From Pseudolabrys sp. (GTDB taxonomy: Bacteria; Pseudomonadota; Alphaproteobacteria; Rhizobiales; Xanthobacteraceae), in NCBI GenBank assembly GCA_026125895.1, contig JAHCKG010000003.1:62001-126000 (forward strand): 64,000 bases of DNA, read 5' to 3'. The position numbers and the translations under genes were made by a program. Of this stretch, positions 14,524 to 24,100 are shown in pieces. Every line of letters begins with the position of its first letter. Within the stretch, counting starts at the first letter, position 1. Below the pieces are notes generated by a model, which saw only the letters and a program-made list of their open reading frames with translations, was not told where the DNA came from and did not search any database.

Positions 14524-15615
14524 TTAGGCGTCGTCCCCTTCGTCGGCGTCGCCCTCGAAATCGTCCGCGTCATCGACCACGACCGGCGGGGCTTTGACCT
14601 TGATCGTCGGCGCGGTCTTGGTTGGCGGTTCGACTTCCAAGATCACTTCCACGGGCCAATCGGAAGGGCGGAAGACCGCGATGCCCATGCGCTCGCACGC
14701 CTTGTTCGCAAATTCTTCGGCGCGCTGCGCTTCGAGCAATTCAGCCCGCGCCTTCGCCAACATCGCGGGTCGGTCGGCGTCGCGGATCGCATCGTCATCG
14801 CGCGCTTCCGCGCGAATCTGCTTTTCGAGCGCGGCGGCGACGGAATCGAAGTGCGACCAAACAAGGAAGCACAAGGCGTTATCGACCATCGCCCGATCTT
14901 GCGAAAGATAGTTCGCCTTGCTCCAAGTCTCCGGGAATTCGGTTTTCGGATTCCGGTTCAGTTGGAAGTCGCCCTTGTGATCCGTCGTGACTCCCAAGAG
15001 GTGCGCTCCGACCACAGGCTTGCCATTCTCGGCATACAAGCGGAGGTCACGACGCATCGACTCGGCGGCGTCGTCGGAATGTCGTGGCGCGTGCAAGATA
15101 TCTTCGAACGCGCGTTCCTTTTCGATGCGAATGCCCTTCGCGGTTTTGCGCTTGTCGTCCCAATGTCGTGTGTCGCCGTCGAAATAAGTTTTGTCGTGCC
15201 GCTTCGAGTTCAGGTAACGTGGCGCTTTGCGGGCGATTTCGTCGGAGTCGAGCACCGGGACTTTCTTGTTCAGCCCGGCAAGTGCTTCGTTGGCCTCACG
15301 AATGATTTCGTCTTCGTCGTGAGTCGCTCGCGGCGTGAGCTTCGTGCCCGTCTTCTGATATTCGAGAATGATCCGTTCGCGCCGGGCGGTCGCCTCGCTT
15401 TTGGCGTTGGTCGCCGCGATGCGCTGATTTTCCCGCGCTTGCCGCAGCGACGTGTAGTGCGCATCCATTTTCTTGACGTGCTTCAGCGCGTCGGCGAAGG
15501 GCGCGGCGTACAGCAAGCGGTCGCGGCGCGCCTTATCCACGGGCGCGTCGCCGAAGTTGGGAAGCGGCTGTTCGATGATGGCGGGCGCGCCGCCGGGCTG
15601 ACTAACAACGGGCAT
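14524..15615 (-). CDS. Large island protein, unknown
   Basis: A 363-residue protein. After a proline-rich start it has a long charged helical region (residues 25-110: HVKKMDAHYTSLRQARENQR, ERIILEYQKTGTKL), then a mixed region with DKTYFDGDTRHWDDKRKTAK, and a C-terminal DWPVEVILEVEPP strand ending in a very acidic tail (DDADDFEGDADEGDD). No catalytic motif is obvious and no family is recognised. It is the longest gene of the leftward run and begins 9 bp after the preceding stop. A structural or DNA-associated role is possible but not supported by a motif. Confidence 0.6.
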   Translation of the reverse strand: MPVVSQPGGAPAIIEQPLPNFGDAPVDKARRDRLLYAAPFADALKHVKKMDAHYTSLRQARENQRIAATNAKSEATARRERIILEYQKTGTKLTPRATHDEDEIIREANEALAGLNKKVPVLDSDEIARKAPRYLNSKRHDKTYFDGDTRHWDDKRKTAKGIRIEKERAFEDILHAPRHSDDAAESMRRDLRLYAENGKPVVGAHLLGVTTDHKGDFQLNRNPKTEFPETWSKANYLSQDRAMVDNALCFLVWSHFDSVAAALEKQIRAEARDDDAIRDADRPAMLAKARAELLEAQRAEEFANKACERMGIAVFRPSDWPVEVILEVEPPTKTAPTIKVKAPPVVVDDADDFEGDADEGDDA

Positions 15616-15624
15616 GGTGGACTC

Positions 15625-16065
15625 CTAGGTTGCAGGTTGAACGTGATCGGAAGTTAGGTCGTCGTCGGAATCGAGTCTCGAAGTGGGGTATGGAAGTTCG
15701 CGACCCCTCCGAAGTTCTTGTGCGCGCTTTCGAGTTTCCCAAGAGGGCTTCACGTTCGAAGCGTCGGCGAACTCGCCATCATCAAGCTTGGTTCGTGCTC
15801 GTGCTTGGCGGATCGCGAATTCGCGAGTGTGACCGCGCGCCATCGAATCTCGAATGAGATTGTGGACACGCGCACGTTCATCGAAGTTGGCTTTCGGCGT
15901 TCGGCCGGTCCGTTTCTTTCGAGCTTCGAGAATTTCGCGAACGACCACGCGGCAACTAGCGTATTGCGCGGCGCGGCCGGTCACGATCAAATCGACTGCG
16001 ACGCCGGTAAGCGGGCCATCGACACATGGCCGCAACGTCGCGAGGATTGCGGCTTCGTCGCTCAT
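15625..16065 (-). CDS. Island protein, unknown
   Basis: A 146-residue product. The start at 16065 (MSDEAAILATLRPCVDGPLT) was chosen because it overlaps the upstream stop as ATGA, whereas longer frames run deep into the zinc-ribbon gene. The middle reads VVVREILEARKKRTGRTPKA and is basic. The segment RVHNLIRDSMARGHTREFAIRQARARTK could bind DNA. No family is recognised. Confidence 0.52.
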   Translation of the reverse strand: MSDEAAILATLRPCVDGPLTGVAVDLIVTGRAAQYASCRVVVREILEARKKRTGRTPKANFDERARVHNLIRDSMARGHTREFAIRQARARTKLDDGEFADASNVKPSWETRKRAQELRRGRELPYPTSRLDSDDDLTSDHVQPAT

Positions 16066-16646
16066 GACCGCAACCCGACGATGCCGCGAGCGCGAAGTGC
16101 CGTCCCTGTTGACTTGCGAGGATCGCCGGGCCGCCGCCGCTGTTCGTGCGGATGCCGCCAACGATGCCGCGTCAACGCTGGATTGTTCAGAAGCGCCAGC
16201 GCGAGCGCGATCCGGGCCAGCTTTCCGACCGGCCATAGGGCATCATCGGCAATTGCATCGTCCAACGCGCCTTCAAGTGCCGCGACGATTCCCTTAATCT
16301 TGCCGATACGCTCGATTTCGTTGTGCAAGTCGGCGAGAAAAAAACCATCCGCCAAGAGCCGAGCCATTTCGTCCGTGGCCTTGGTCGGGGTCGCCGGGGC
16401 GACGGCAATGTGCGTGGCCGGACGCGACTTCTTTTTGGCGTGGAACGCTACGGCGCAACGGTCGGAACAAAACTTTTTGTTCGTCCGATTCTGCAAAAAT
16501 TGATTTGCACAGTTGGGACATTCGATCATTGGACGCACGGGCGCACGGCGCTTTTTCCCGGCGGCGACTTGGCAACGCTCACAACAGAATTTCTGCCAAG
16601 AATGGCCGGTGAACGCGCGCGAGCAATTCGGACAGGTTTTGCTCAT
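16062..16646 (-). CDS. Protein with two N-terminal zinc ribbons, unknown
   Basis: A 194-residue product. Residues 1-75 carry two cysteine-based zinc modules: CPNCSRAF...KFCCERCQ at 5-25, and CPNCANQF...KKFCSDRCAV at 43-65. Each is a C-x2-C pair plus F-C-x3-C. The rest is helical (ARLLADGFFLADLHNEIERI and a hydrophobic ARIALALALLNNPAL). Such CxxC...FCSxxC modules occur in small phage and mobile-element proteins that bind nucleic acids. It couples by ATGA on both sides. Confidence 0.65.
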   Translation of the reverse strand: MSKTCPNCSRAFTGHSWQKFCCERCQVAAGKKRRAPVRPMIECPNCANQFLQNRTNKKFCSDRCAVAFHAKKKSRPATHIAVAPATPTKATDEMARLLADGFFLADLHNEIERIGKIKGIVAALEGALDDAIADDALWPVGKLARIALALALLNNPALTRHRWRHPHEQRRRPGDPRKSTGTALRARGIVGLRS

Positions 16647-16906
16647 GACGCGGATACCCCGCGCTTACGCACCTTTTCGCGTTCGACCATCGAAAGCCCG
16701 CGACAAGTCGGCGAGCAATAACGGGCGTTCGGATGATCGCGGTAGATGGTCCCGCAACGCGCGCACGGCCGGTCAAACCAAAGCGATTTGCGCGAGCCTT
16801 TTTCAACGCTGCTACGTTCGGCCTTCAGGCATTCATGCGAACACAGTTTTGCGTTTCCGCGACGACCAATGATCGGCGCGCCACAATGGCGGCATTTCTT
16901 TTCCAT
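16643..16906 (-). CDS. Small zinc-ribbon protein
   Basis: An 87-residue product with two cysteine modules: CRHCGAPIIG...KLCSHECLKA and CARCGTIYRD...RYCSPTCRG. They use the same C-x2-C plus C-x3-C pattern as the downstream gene, so the two proteins probably share ancestry. No catalytic motif is seen. It overlaps the next gene by 4 bp and lies 14 bp after the AlpA-like gene. Confidence 0.65.
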   Translation of the reverse strand: MEKKCRHCGAPIIGRRGNAKLCSHECLKAERSSVEKGSRKSLWFDRPCARCGTIYRDHPNARYCSPTCRGLSMVEREKVRKRGVSAS

Positions 16907-16920
16907 GACGCGGCCCCGCT

Positions 16921-17151
16921 TCAGGCCGCGTCAAGCTGATCGTTCAGCGCCGTGATATATCGTTTGATTTCAAGGCCAGTGACCAAGCTTTGGCCGTCCG
17001 ACTTCGAAATGCGGATTTTCTTTTGGGCAACAAGCTTGCGATAGAAAAATGCTTTGGAGCATTTCGCGAGCTTGCAGGCTTCAGCGACCGTGAACACCTG
17101 ATCTTCCAACGGAAGGGTGTTGACGACGATAGGCTGTTGGATTTCTTTCGA
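16921..17151 (-). CDS. AlpA/excisionase-like helix-turn-helix protein
   Basis: A 76-residue product from ATG 17151 (MSKEIQQPIVVNTLPLEDQV). The core VFTVAEACKLAKCSKAFFYRKLVAQKKIRISKSDGQSLV is a winged helix-turn-helix of the MerR/AlpA type: recognition helix SKAFFYRKL followed by a wing. AlpA-like proteins activate or direct excision of P4-type elements, and this one lies next to the integrase at the head of the leftward gene run. The longer upstream start is possible but less likely. The 227 bases to the integrase hold no convincing gene. Confidence 0.72.
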   Translation of the reverse strand, partial: SKEIQQPIVVNTLPLEDQVFTVAEACKLAKCSKAFFYRKLVAQKKIRISKSDGQSLVTGLEIKRYITALNDQLDAA

Positions 17152-17378
17152 CATAACGACGATCCAGCGCGCCAAGCCGGGCGCTACGGATCGTCCTACG
17201 GGCTTGTCGGGGTTGTCCGCGCTTACCGCTCAAGGCGGGGGCTTTTCGGACCGCAAGCTTCCGGGCGATGCGTCGGGACGTTTCACACTGTCCCTATCCA
17301 CTTCGCGGCTAAATTGGCGCGCCGTCCGGTACACGTCAAGAGACAAGTCGTTAACGGTCTTCGTCGCGCTAAGGACGG

Positions 17379-18587
17379 TTAACCGGAGAGGAAAGCCGCC
17401 CAATCCGTCATCAAGGGACCACGGGCTTCGAGCGCGTCGCCGCGCGCGTAAGCGGCAACCGTCTTGTCCCTGATTGTGTGCGCCATCGCGATTTCGGAAA
17501 GCCAATCGGGATAGTTGGTCTTTTCCCGGCACCAATCCTTGAAGCTGGATCGGAAGCCGTGCGTCGTCGCGCCCTCGCGGATGCCACGGACGCATTGAAG
17601 CATGGCTTGATCCGAAAGCGGCTGGCCTCGCGTTCGGCGGTCGCGGGCAACCTCGAAAATTAGATCGTCCGGCTTGCCGCGCTTCAACTTCGCCAGCACG
17701 GCAAGGGCGGCATCGGACAGGACCACACGATGTTGACGCTTGGCCTTCATTCGGTCCGGCGGGATCGTCCATACGTTGCCGTTGATTTCACCCCAACGTG
17801 CGCCGCGAACTTCGCCCGTCCGCGCGGCGGTCAAGATCGTGAATTCGAGCGCCGACGCGGAAGCGGAATTGAGCTTGCGAAGGTCGCGCATGAAGGCGGG
17901 CATGTCGGCATAGGGTACGGCGGCGTGATGCTTCTTCGACTGAACTTGCGTGCCGTAAACTTCTTTCAGATTGTCGCGCCAGCGCGCGGGATTCTCACCA
18001 TCGCGATAGCCAAGGACCTTAGCCGCGCTTAGAACGCGCTCGATCCGACCGCGCAAACGGCGCGCCGTTTCGGGCTTTTCGGCCCATATCGGATCAAGGC
18101 AAAGGCGAATGTGGACGGGCTGAATCGCGGGCAGGGCCATGCTCCAAATTGGCTTGGCGTAGGTCCGCAACGTCGCGCCCCATTGGGCCTTGTGCTTGTC
18201 GTTTTTGAAGCTGTTGGTCGCTGACTGTAGAAACTCTTTTTCGACGAACACGCCGAATGTCTTTTCCCCGTCCGCCTTGTGGCGGCGGGCCTCGCGTTCG
18301 GCGAGCGGATCGGTTGCGCCGGTCGTGAGCTTGGCGAACGCGGCGGCAGCCTTTTGGCGAGCTTCGGACAGTGATACACTCCCGACCGGACCAAGACCCA
18401 TTTCACGAAGTGCGTGGCGCTTGCCTTGGCTGTTGGTCCCGGTGCGGCGGCGATAGCGGAAGACCCAAGATTGGCCGCCGTTCTTGATTTGGAGGTACAG
18501 GCCAGCGCCATCGGCGTAGCGGCCGGGCTGGTTGGTCTTGCAAAGTGCCGCGACCGCGCGGGCGTTCAGGCGGAACATTTCACGCAT
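17379..18587 (-). CDS. P4-type tyrosine integrase
   Basis: A 402-residue protein. The N-terminal Arm-DNA-binding domain (DUF4102 type) is seen in LNARAVAALCKTNQPGRYAD and GAGLYLQIKNGGQSWVFRYR. The catalytic domain has R256 (AARTGEVRGARW), H343-x-x-R346 (TTHGFRSSFKDW), H370 (EIAMAHT) and Y380 (AAYARGD), so the active site is complete. It lies at the attR end and is oriented inward, as in P4-like islands. It should insert the element into the tRNA-Ser 3' end, consistent with the 18 bp repeat. The longer frame adds residues from upstream noncoding sequence; the starts at 18587 and 18578 are both plausible. Confidence 0.92.
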   Translation of the reverse strand: MREMFRLNARAVAALCKTNQPGRYADGAGLYLQIKNGGQSWVFRYRRRTGTNSQGKRHALREMGLGPVGSVSLSEARQKAAAAFAKLTTGATDPLAEREARRHKADGEKTFGVFVEKEFLQSATNSFKNDKHKAQWGATLRTYAKPIWSMALPAIQPVHIRLCLDPIWAEKPETARRLRGRIERVLSAAKVLGYRDGENPARWRDNLKEVYGTQVQSKKHHAAVPYADMPAFMRDLRKLNSASASALEFTILTAARTGEVRGARWGEINGNVWTIPPDRMKAKRQHRVVLSDAALAVLAKLKRGKPDDLIFEVARDRRTRGQPLSDQAMLQCVRGIREGATTHGFRSSFKDWCREKTNYPDWLSEIAMAHTIRDKTVAAYARGDALEARGPLMTDWAAFLSG

Positions 18588-18792
18588 ACACAACCCTCGA
18601 AAAAGCCGTCCTACCCCTACACCTGCCCCTACAAAGAATAGCGTTTCGGGCATCCGTCAAGAGACGGCCAGAGGCGTAAAGAGACGAAATGAGCAATCGA
18701 AGGCGGCGGAAAAAGGCCGAATATCAGTAACTTATAAAGACCGGAATGTTCTGTTAACGATAGGCAGAGACGAATAGAGAAATTGGCCGAAT

Positions 18793-18810
18793 ATCCCTCC
18801 CTCTCCGCCA
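18793..18810 (+). repeat. attR
   Basis: An exact copy of the last 18 bases of tRNA-Ser (5647-5664), located 206 bp ahead of the integrase start. It marks the right end of the island. The sequence to its left (CGAAT) also resembles the tRNA sequence. Confidence 0.85.
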
Positions 18811-18890
18811 GTTTTCTTCTCCGCTCCGCCAGTTTGGCAGTAGAGCTAACCCGTTGAAAAATCACGATGCCGGCTTGCGAGAGCGAGCCC

Positions 18891-20849
18891 ATGGCGAAGC
18901 GTGTAGTCCGCGATGTAACCTCAGATGTAGTCCGCCCAAAGCGGGCGCCCCGCCCCAGAAGTCCGACCTATCTGGTGAAGCGGCGGCAGGTTTACTTCTT
19001 CCAGACCAGACTGCCCCTTGGTCTTTTCCCCGCAACTCAGGGGGGCGAAGCGAGTGTTGTTGCGCCTTGCTGGCCCTCAGCTCAGCCTGTTCGCATCAGG
19101 CTCGGGCGGCTGCCAGACCGGCAGGCCCGGTGGATCGCGCTGTCTCTTGCCGCTGCTGCGCAAGAGGTCTTCGCGCTCTGGAGGACGACGATGGAAGAAC
19201 TGGAGGCAGACCTCCCCGAAAACCACGACCCGGACGTCGTTGGTGAGGCCGGTTTTCCGCCCGGCGGGTCGCCCGACGAGTTCGTCGCCAATCTCATGAC
19301 CTTCCTGAAGGAGGCGGCCGCAAAGCTCCAGGCGAGTCCGCCACGTGAACGCCCGACCCCGTCCGATTTGCGTTTCCGGGCCGCCTTTCACGAAGCGGCC
19401 GACATCGAACTGGAGCTGAAGAAGGGCGCCAACGCCAACCCGATCATCGTGCAGCGTGCCAATCTGCTGCGTCAGGATGTCTGGTCGCGCTGGCGAGCCG
19501 GCGAGCACGGTGGATCGCCCGATGCACCACTGACCCAGGCCATCAGCAAGCTTGCCGATGTTGCCGACCGGCAACTGACATTGTTGTCGGGTCAGACCCC
19601 AGTTTCAACGATCCACGCGCCCTCGTTGTCACCTGCAATCCCCCGCGAAAACTCACCGGCGGTCCGCCACGATCCACCGCCGCCGAGGCCTGTGCTCTCC
19701 GACGCGCCTATGTTCAGCCAGATCACTGAAGAATATCTGGAGATGCAGGAGAAGGCCGGCGCCGCGCGAGGGGCGATCAGCACGACCCGGCTGCGCGCAT
19801 TCATCTTCCAGGAGATCGTCGGCGATCAGCCCTTCGATTCGTACCTGCCGAAGCAATTGCAGGATTACGTGTATCTGCTGCAGCACCTCCCGGTCGAATA
19901 CACTCGCGAGGGCAAGGAACACGAAGCCCTCCAGCATATGTCGCCGAAATGGCTGATGGAGTGGAATCGGCAACACAGTTGCTGGGAAACGCTTGCGCTC
20001 AAGACGATGCAGGATGGCTACGTCCAGGTCGTCAAGACTATCCTGGCGACGGCGGCGCTGGAGCACCCCTTCAAGAACCCCTTCGCGGGGCTGCGTATCC
20101 GCTGGCCGAAGAAAGCTAAGCCTTCAGTGAAGCGCGAGGCGCTCGATTATGAAAAGCTCGATAGGGCATTCGAGCTTGGCGTCGCATCGGGATATCTCGA
20201 TGACGCCATGATCCCGCCGATCTGTCTTTTGTCGACGCGGAGGATCGGAATCATTCCGTGGATCCGCGGTTGCGACATCGACAGGAAGCATGGCGTCGAC
20301 ATCGTCCGAGTGAACGGCATCGTGTATGACAAGATGCGAGGCAAGTATGCGCGCGTTCCGTACAAGACGAACGCCAGCCTTCAGTTTTTCGTGCTGCACA
20401 AGTTTTTTCGAGACATCGGCTTCGTCGACTGGGCGATGACGCAGGGCGACAACTTCATATTTGCGGGCCTGCAGTCGCTAACCGATGCGTCTGACACCGC
20501 CTCCAAGCGCGTGAACCGGTTGCTTCTGCGGGCCGGGGCCAAGGGGATGAATATAGAGGTCGGCCATTCCATGCGGCACGGGGGCAAGGACCTGCTGATC
20601 GAGGAAGAGGTCGACCCCGAGACGAGGCGCCGGCAAATGGGCCACGAGGTCGATGATGTGCACGCCAACTATGGCGAACGCGAAGAGCTCCGCCGCCAGC
20701 AGTGCCGAACGTTGTACGAGTTCGCCTTGCCGAAGGAGATCGACTGGAACCGGTTCAAGGGGTTGGACTTTGAGGCGATGGCCCGAAAGCCAAGGCAGGT
20801 TGGTCGACCCAAGCGCGGAAAAGCGTCTGACCCCGCTGCTTCGGACTGA
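18891..20849 (+). CDS. Second tyrosine recombinase (DUF6538-like N-terminus)
   Basis: About 652 residues from ATG 18891 (MAKRVVRD); a start at 18867 is also possible, and the residue numbers here count from 18867. Residues 33-60 (SPTYLVKRRQVYFFQTRLPL) match the N-terminal strand of DUF6538-type integrases. A core-binding region lies at about 280-400. The catalytic residues are R458 or R459 (STRRIGIIP), H567-x-x-R570 (GHSMRHG), H593 (MGHEVDD) and Y602 (HANYGE). It is a complete but divergent, long recombinase. It begins just outside attR of the first island and reads away from it, so it probably belongs to a second element inserted in tandem. No matching attachment repeat was found further right. 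Confidence 0.85.
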   Translation: MAKRVVRDVTSDVVRPKRAPRPRSPTYLVKRRQVYFFQTRLPLGLFPATQGGEASVVAPCWPSAQPVRIRLGRLPDRQARWIALSLAAAAQEVFALWRTTMEELEADLPENHDPDVVGEAGFPPGGSPDEFVANLMTFLKEAAAKLQASPPRERPTPSDLRFRAAFHEAADIELELKKGANANPIIVQRANLLRQDVWSRWRAGEHGGSPDAPLTQAISKLADVADRQLTLLSGQTPVSTIHAPSLSPAIPRENSPAVRHDPPPPRPVLSDAPMFSQITEEYLEMQEKAGAARGAISTTRLRAFIFQEIVGDQPFDSYLPKQLQDYVYLLQHLPVEYTREGKEHEALQHMSPKWLMEWNRQHSCWETLALKTMQDGYVQVVKTILATAALEHPFKNPFAGLRIRWPKKAKPSVKREALDYEKLDRAFELGVASGYLDDAMIPPICLLSTRRIGIIPWIRGCDIDRKHGVDIVRVNGIVYDKMRGKYARVPYKTNASLQFFVLHKFFRDIGFVDWAMTQGDNFIFAGLQSLTDASDTASKRVNRLLLRAGAKGMNIEVGHSMRHGGKDLLIEEEVDPETRRRQMGHEVDDVHANYGEREELRRQQCRTLYEFALPKEIDWNRFKGLDFEAMARKPRQVGRPKRGKASDPAASD

Positions 20850-21145
20850 CGGAACGATGAGGGTTTTCGTGTCGCTGCTGCGGATGCCGAGCGGCGGCGT
20901 CTTCGTCGCACCCCAATTGATTTAATCGGAAATTCCCTTCGTTGGGCAAGAGACTATCGAAGAGCAGTTCGGAGCTGTTCTTGGTCTGCGAAGCTAGGAA
21001 TGGGTCCGGAGCTAAGGGTGACCACGTAAGGAGGACCGGCGTCGCGGCGCTGCGGCAATACTTTGTGAATACTTTGTTTCCCGTGAACAAAGGCTATTTA
21101 GTTCACGAGTGTTATTTTAAGACGCCAATGCCTAGTTGGATGGTA

Positions 21146-24100
21146 TCATTTCGGCGATTTGCGACCGGATATTTTTGGTCTCTGCTTCTTGCGTCGAGCT
21201 TTTGTCTTTGATCTCGATGGTGATCTTTTCGTCCGCCTTCGCTCCCTTGGTAGCGCGTCAATTCCGACGACTGACACCTGGATTTCGCCGACAGCATTCT
21301 TCGTCAGCGTCTCTGCGATGGTTGCCAAATACGCAATCATTTCGGTGAAGTTTAAATGTTTGCCGCTCTTAGGGTGGGTCCATCCCCGGGGGCGGTGATT
21401 GGTGACGACAAAAAGCCCGTGCCGGCGACTGGCCGGGCGGAGATAATCCTCGGCAAGCTGCGTCCGCAAGGCTTCTTCAAGGCTCTTGGTGCTCCATTGC
21501 TTGCCGCCGTGTTTGGCCTCCAGCGCGACCTCGACCGGCGCTTCGGTCGAGGCGATAAGGATGTCGGGCTTGTTGCCTTCGGCGACTTCGCCCTCGCGCG
21601 TCGCGTGGAAGCGGCCTTTTGCGCGCAGGCGCAACTGTTCGGCGAGATAGTTCTGGACGGCGTTTTCGTCGGTGGCGGTTTCGAGGACAGCGCGGGAGCT
21701 CGCGTCGGCATGGTCGAAATCCCAACCGATCTCGCGGGCAATGGCATGCGCGAGGGCGAATAGCTGCGCACCCGTCTTGACCGGCAGCAATTTGCTGTTC
21801 TCGAACGCGAGTATCTCCGCGGGCTTCCAGGTGAAGCGGTCGGCATCGCGTTCGGCCATGCGCCGGGCGAGTTCGCGGAACCGGACGCGCCGGGCGCGCA
21901 TCTCCGCCCGTCCCGAAAGGCGCATCATCGCGTGGTAGGCGTCGGCTCCGCCGGTTTCGATGAGCGCCTTGAGGATGACATTGCGCGCGCCTTCGGCATC
22001 GTCGCGGGCATCCGGCGAATAGACGCCGTCGCCATGATCGTGGTCGTCTTCCGGGCGCACGGTCTGATAGGCAAAAAGCAGGAGATCGGCGAGCATTGGA
22101 ACGTCGAGCGCGGCCAGCGCGTCGCGGATCAGCGCATGATGGTCCCCGAACAGCAGCGCAAGCACGGTGATGGCGGCTGATTGCCGATTGCGTTGCGATT
22201 TGATGCCGCGCAGCCACTTGAGAAGCAGTGTTGCTCCCGCCTTGGCGTCCGCGAGGAACAGAATCGCAATATAACGCGCGGCAAGCCCGATATCGATTTT
22301 TGCATGGGCCGCGTGTCCGCCGGCGGCAAAGCTGGCAAGCGTGGTTCGCTGCGCAGGCGTAAACGCAATTTGACGAAGAATGCCGAGGCCGCGTTCGAGC
22401 ATTTCGGCATTTGCGGGGGCGCTGCCGGTAATGATCTCGAATAAGGGCGCGTGAAGCGCCGCCGGGATTCCCGGCGAAGCCTGCGAATACCGATGCAGAA
22501 AATACGAGCGGAGCCCGGTATCGCCACCCCATTCCGCCTCGATTTCCTTGACGACAAGGGGCACGGCAATGGCCGGATGGGCCGCGAGGATGGCATCGAG
22601 CCAGTCAGGATAACCTTGCTCGGACTGGCAGGCATGCTCGACGGCGCGCTCCGCGTCGGCCGGTGCTAGCTTGTCCGCAAAGCCGGGGTCCTGCGCGGAC
22701 TCGATTCCGATAGCGGCATATGCGTAGATCGTCACCCATTTGACGGTGACGCCATTGCCATTGTTCCGCACGGGACGCTCAGGCTTCTGCGCGCGCCAGA
22801 GCGCCTTCATGCCGAGAGCGAAGCTGTCGGCGACTTCTTTGGAGAAGGCATCCGCCAGCATGTGCCATTGCAGCGCGGCTTCATCCGGCTCCTTGTGCGT
22901 TTTGCGTTGCAGCCACAGGACAAGATTATGAATGCCGAGAAATCCCCTGCCAGAGATGGGGGCGGGCGTTGAAAGACGGGTCGGGTTCACGATGAGCTCA
23001 TCGCGGAATTTGCGCCATGACTCCTTGTCCTTGGCCTTCTGTTCCTCGCGCTTGCGCTCGTTCTTTGCGTGACGCGCTTCCGAGCGGCGCATGGAGGCGC
23101 TCTTACCGCGCGGCCGAAGATGTTTGTTTAGCTCCGCCCGGAGCGGCGCATCCTTGCCGATGCGCTTGCGCAGTGCGGGCGCCTCGGCCTTGAGATTGTC
23201 GCCATAGATCCGCGCGAGCGCGCTGAGCGCCACCATGCGATCATCGGGCAGCGGCCTTGCGGAAAGATCTTCCAGCAGCCACGGGATGTCGGCTTCGGCG
23301 AGCTCCCATAACGGCGAGCCGCCGATGAATATGTCCCACAGATGCTGGACCGGGTGGGACGAGCTTTGGCGCACTTCGGCGACATCGAACCAGAAAAGCG
23401 CGCGATGTATCAGGGAATTGGCGCGCACCAGCGCATTGAGCGGCGGGTTCCTCTCGTCCCGGCGACGCGGCCTCTCGGCGCGTTCGACGACCGAGAGCAG
23501 CGTAATGAGGGCATCGGAAGGCGCTGCCGCTCCCAGTGACGACACGGCATCGTGGGCAATGCCGCCGAGGTTGCGCGCAAGCTGGGCGTGACGCTTCGAA
23601 ACCCGGTGATGGCGGTTGATCGGTGGGGCAGCAGCGCAGAGCTTTGCGAGGCCTGCGAGCAGGGCCGTCTTGTCCTTGGCGGGGCAGGCCTTCCACAAAT
23701 CCTCAATGACGTATGAAACACCCTCGGTCGAAGACTGTTTCTGGGGTTCGGCCTTTTCGATGAGGATCTGCAGTTCATTGACGGATAGATAGTCGGGGAA
23801 GAGCAGCGGCAGGAGGCGCCTTGCAAGATTGGGCGTCAGCTTCGCCGCGTTTCGCATGAGGCCCTGCTTGACGCTAAGAAGTTCCTTGCGCGCCTTGCAG
23901 GCGACAAGGGCCTCGACGGCTGTCATCCTGAAATAGGCGTCATGCTTGGGATTGATGGCGGCTTGCAGCGCAAGGTCGGCGCAGGCCGTGATCGCGCCTT
24001 CACGCACGATCCGCATGAGGTCGGCGCGAAAATCACTGCGGCGGTTGAGTGCCCAGGCTTCGCGGATGGCTAGCGAAAGGTCGGGGCTGGCGAACAGGGC

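Larger units (their letters stand above)
5665..18810. mobile_element. Integrated genomic island at tRNA-Ser (about 13.1 kb)
   Basis: The segment is bounded by an 18 bp direct repeat: the tRNA-Ser 3' end at 5647-5664 and its copy at 18793-18810. It ends with a P4-type tyrosine integrase transcribed inward and an AlpA-like HTH gene next to it. Its contents are short, tightly packed and mostly unrecognised genes, with no core metabolism. Several genes are more AT-rich than the flanks, notably 8237-9485 and 11600-11830. No capsid, tail, terminase or conjugation gene was recognised, so it may be a satellite, an integrative mobilisable element or a cargo island. Whether it can excise is unknown. 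Confidence 0.82.
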
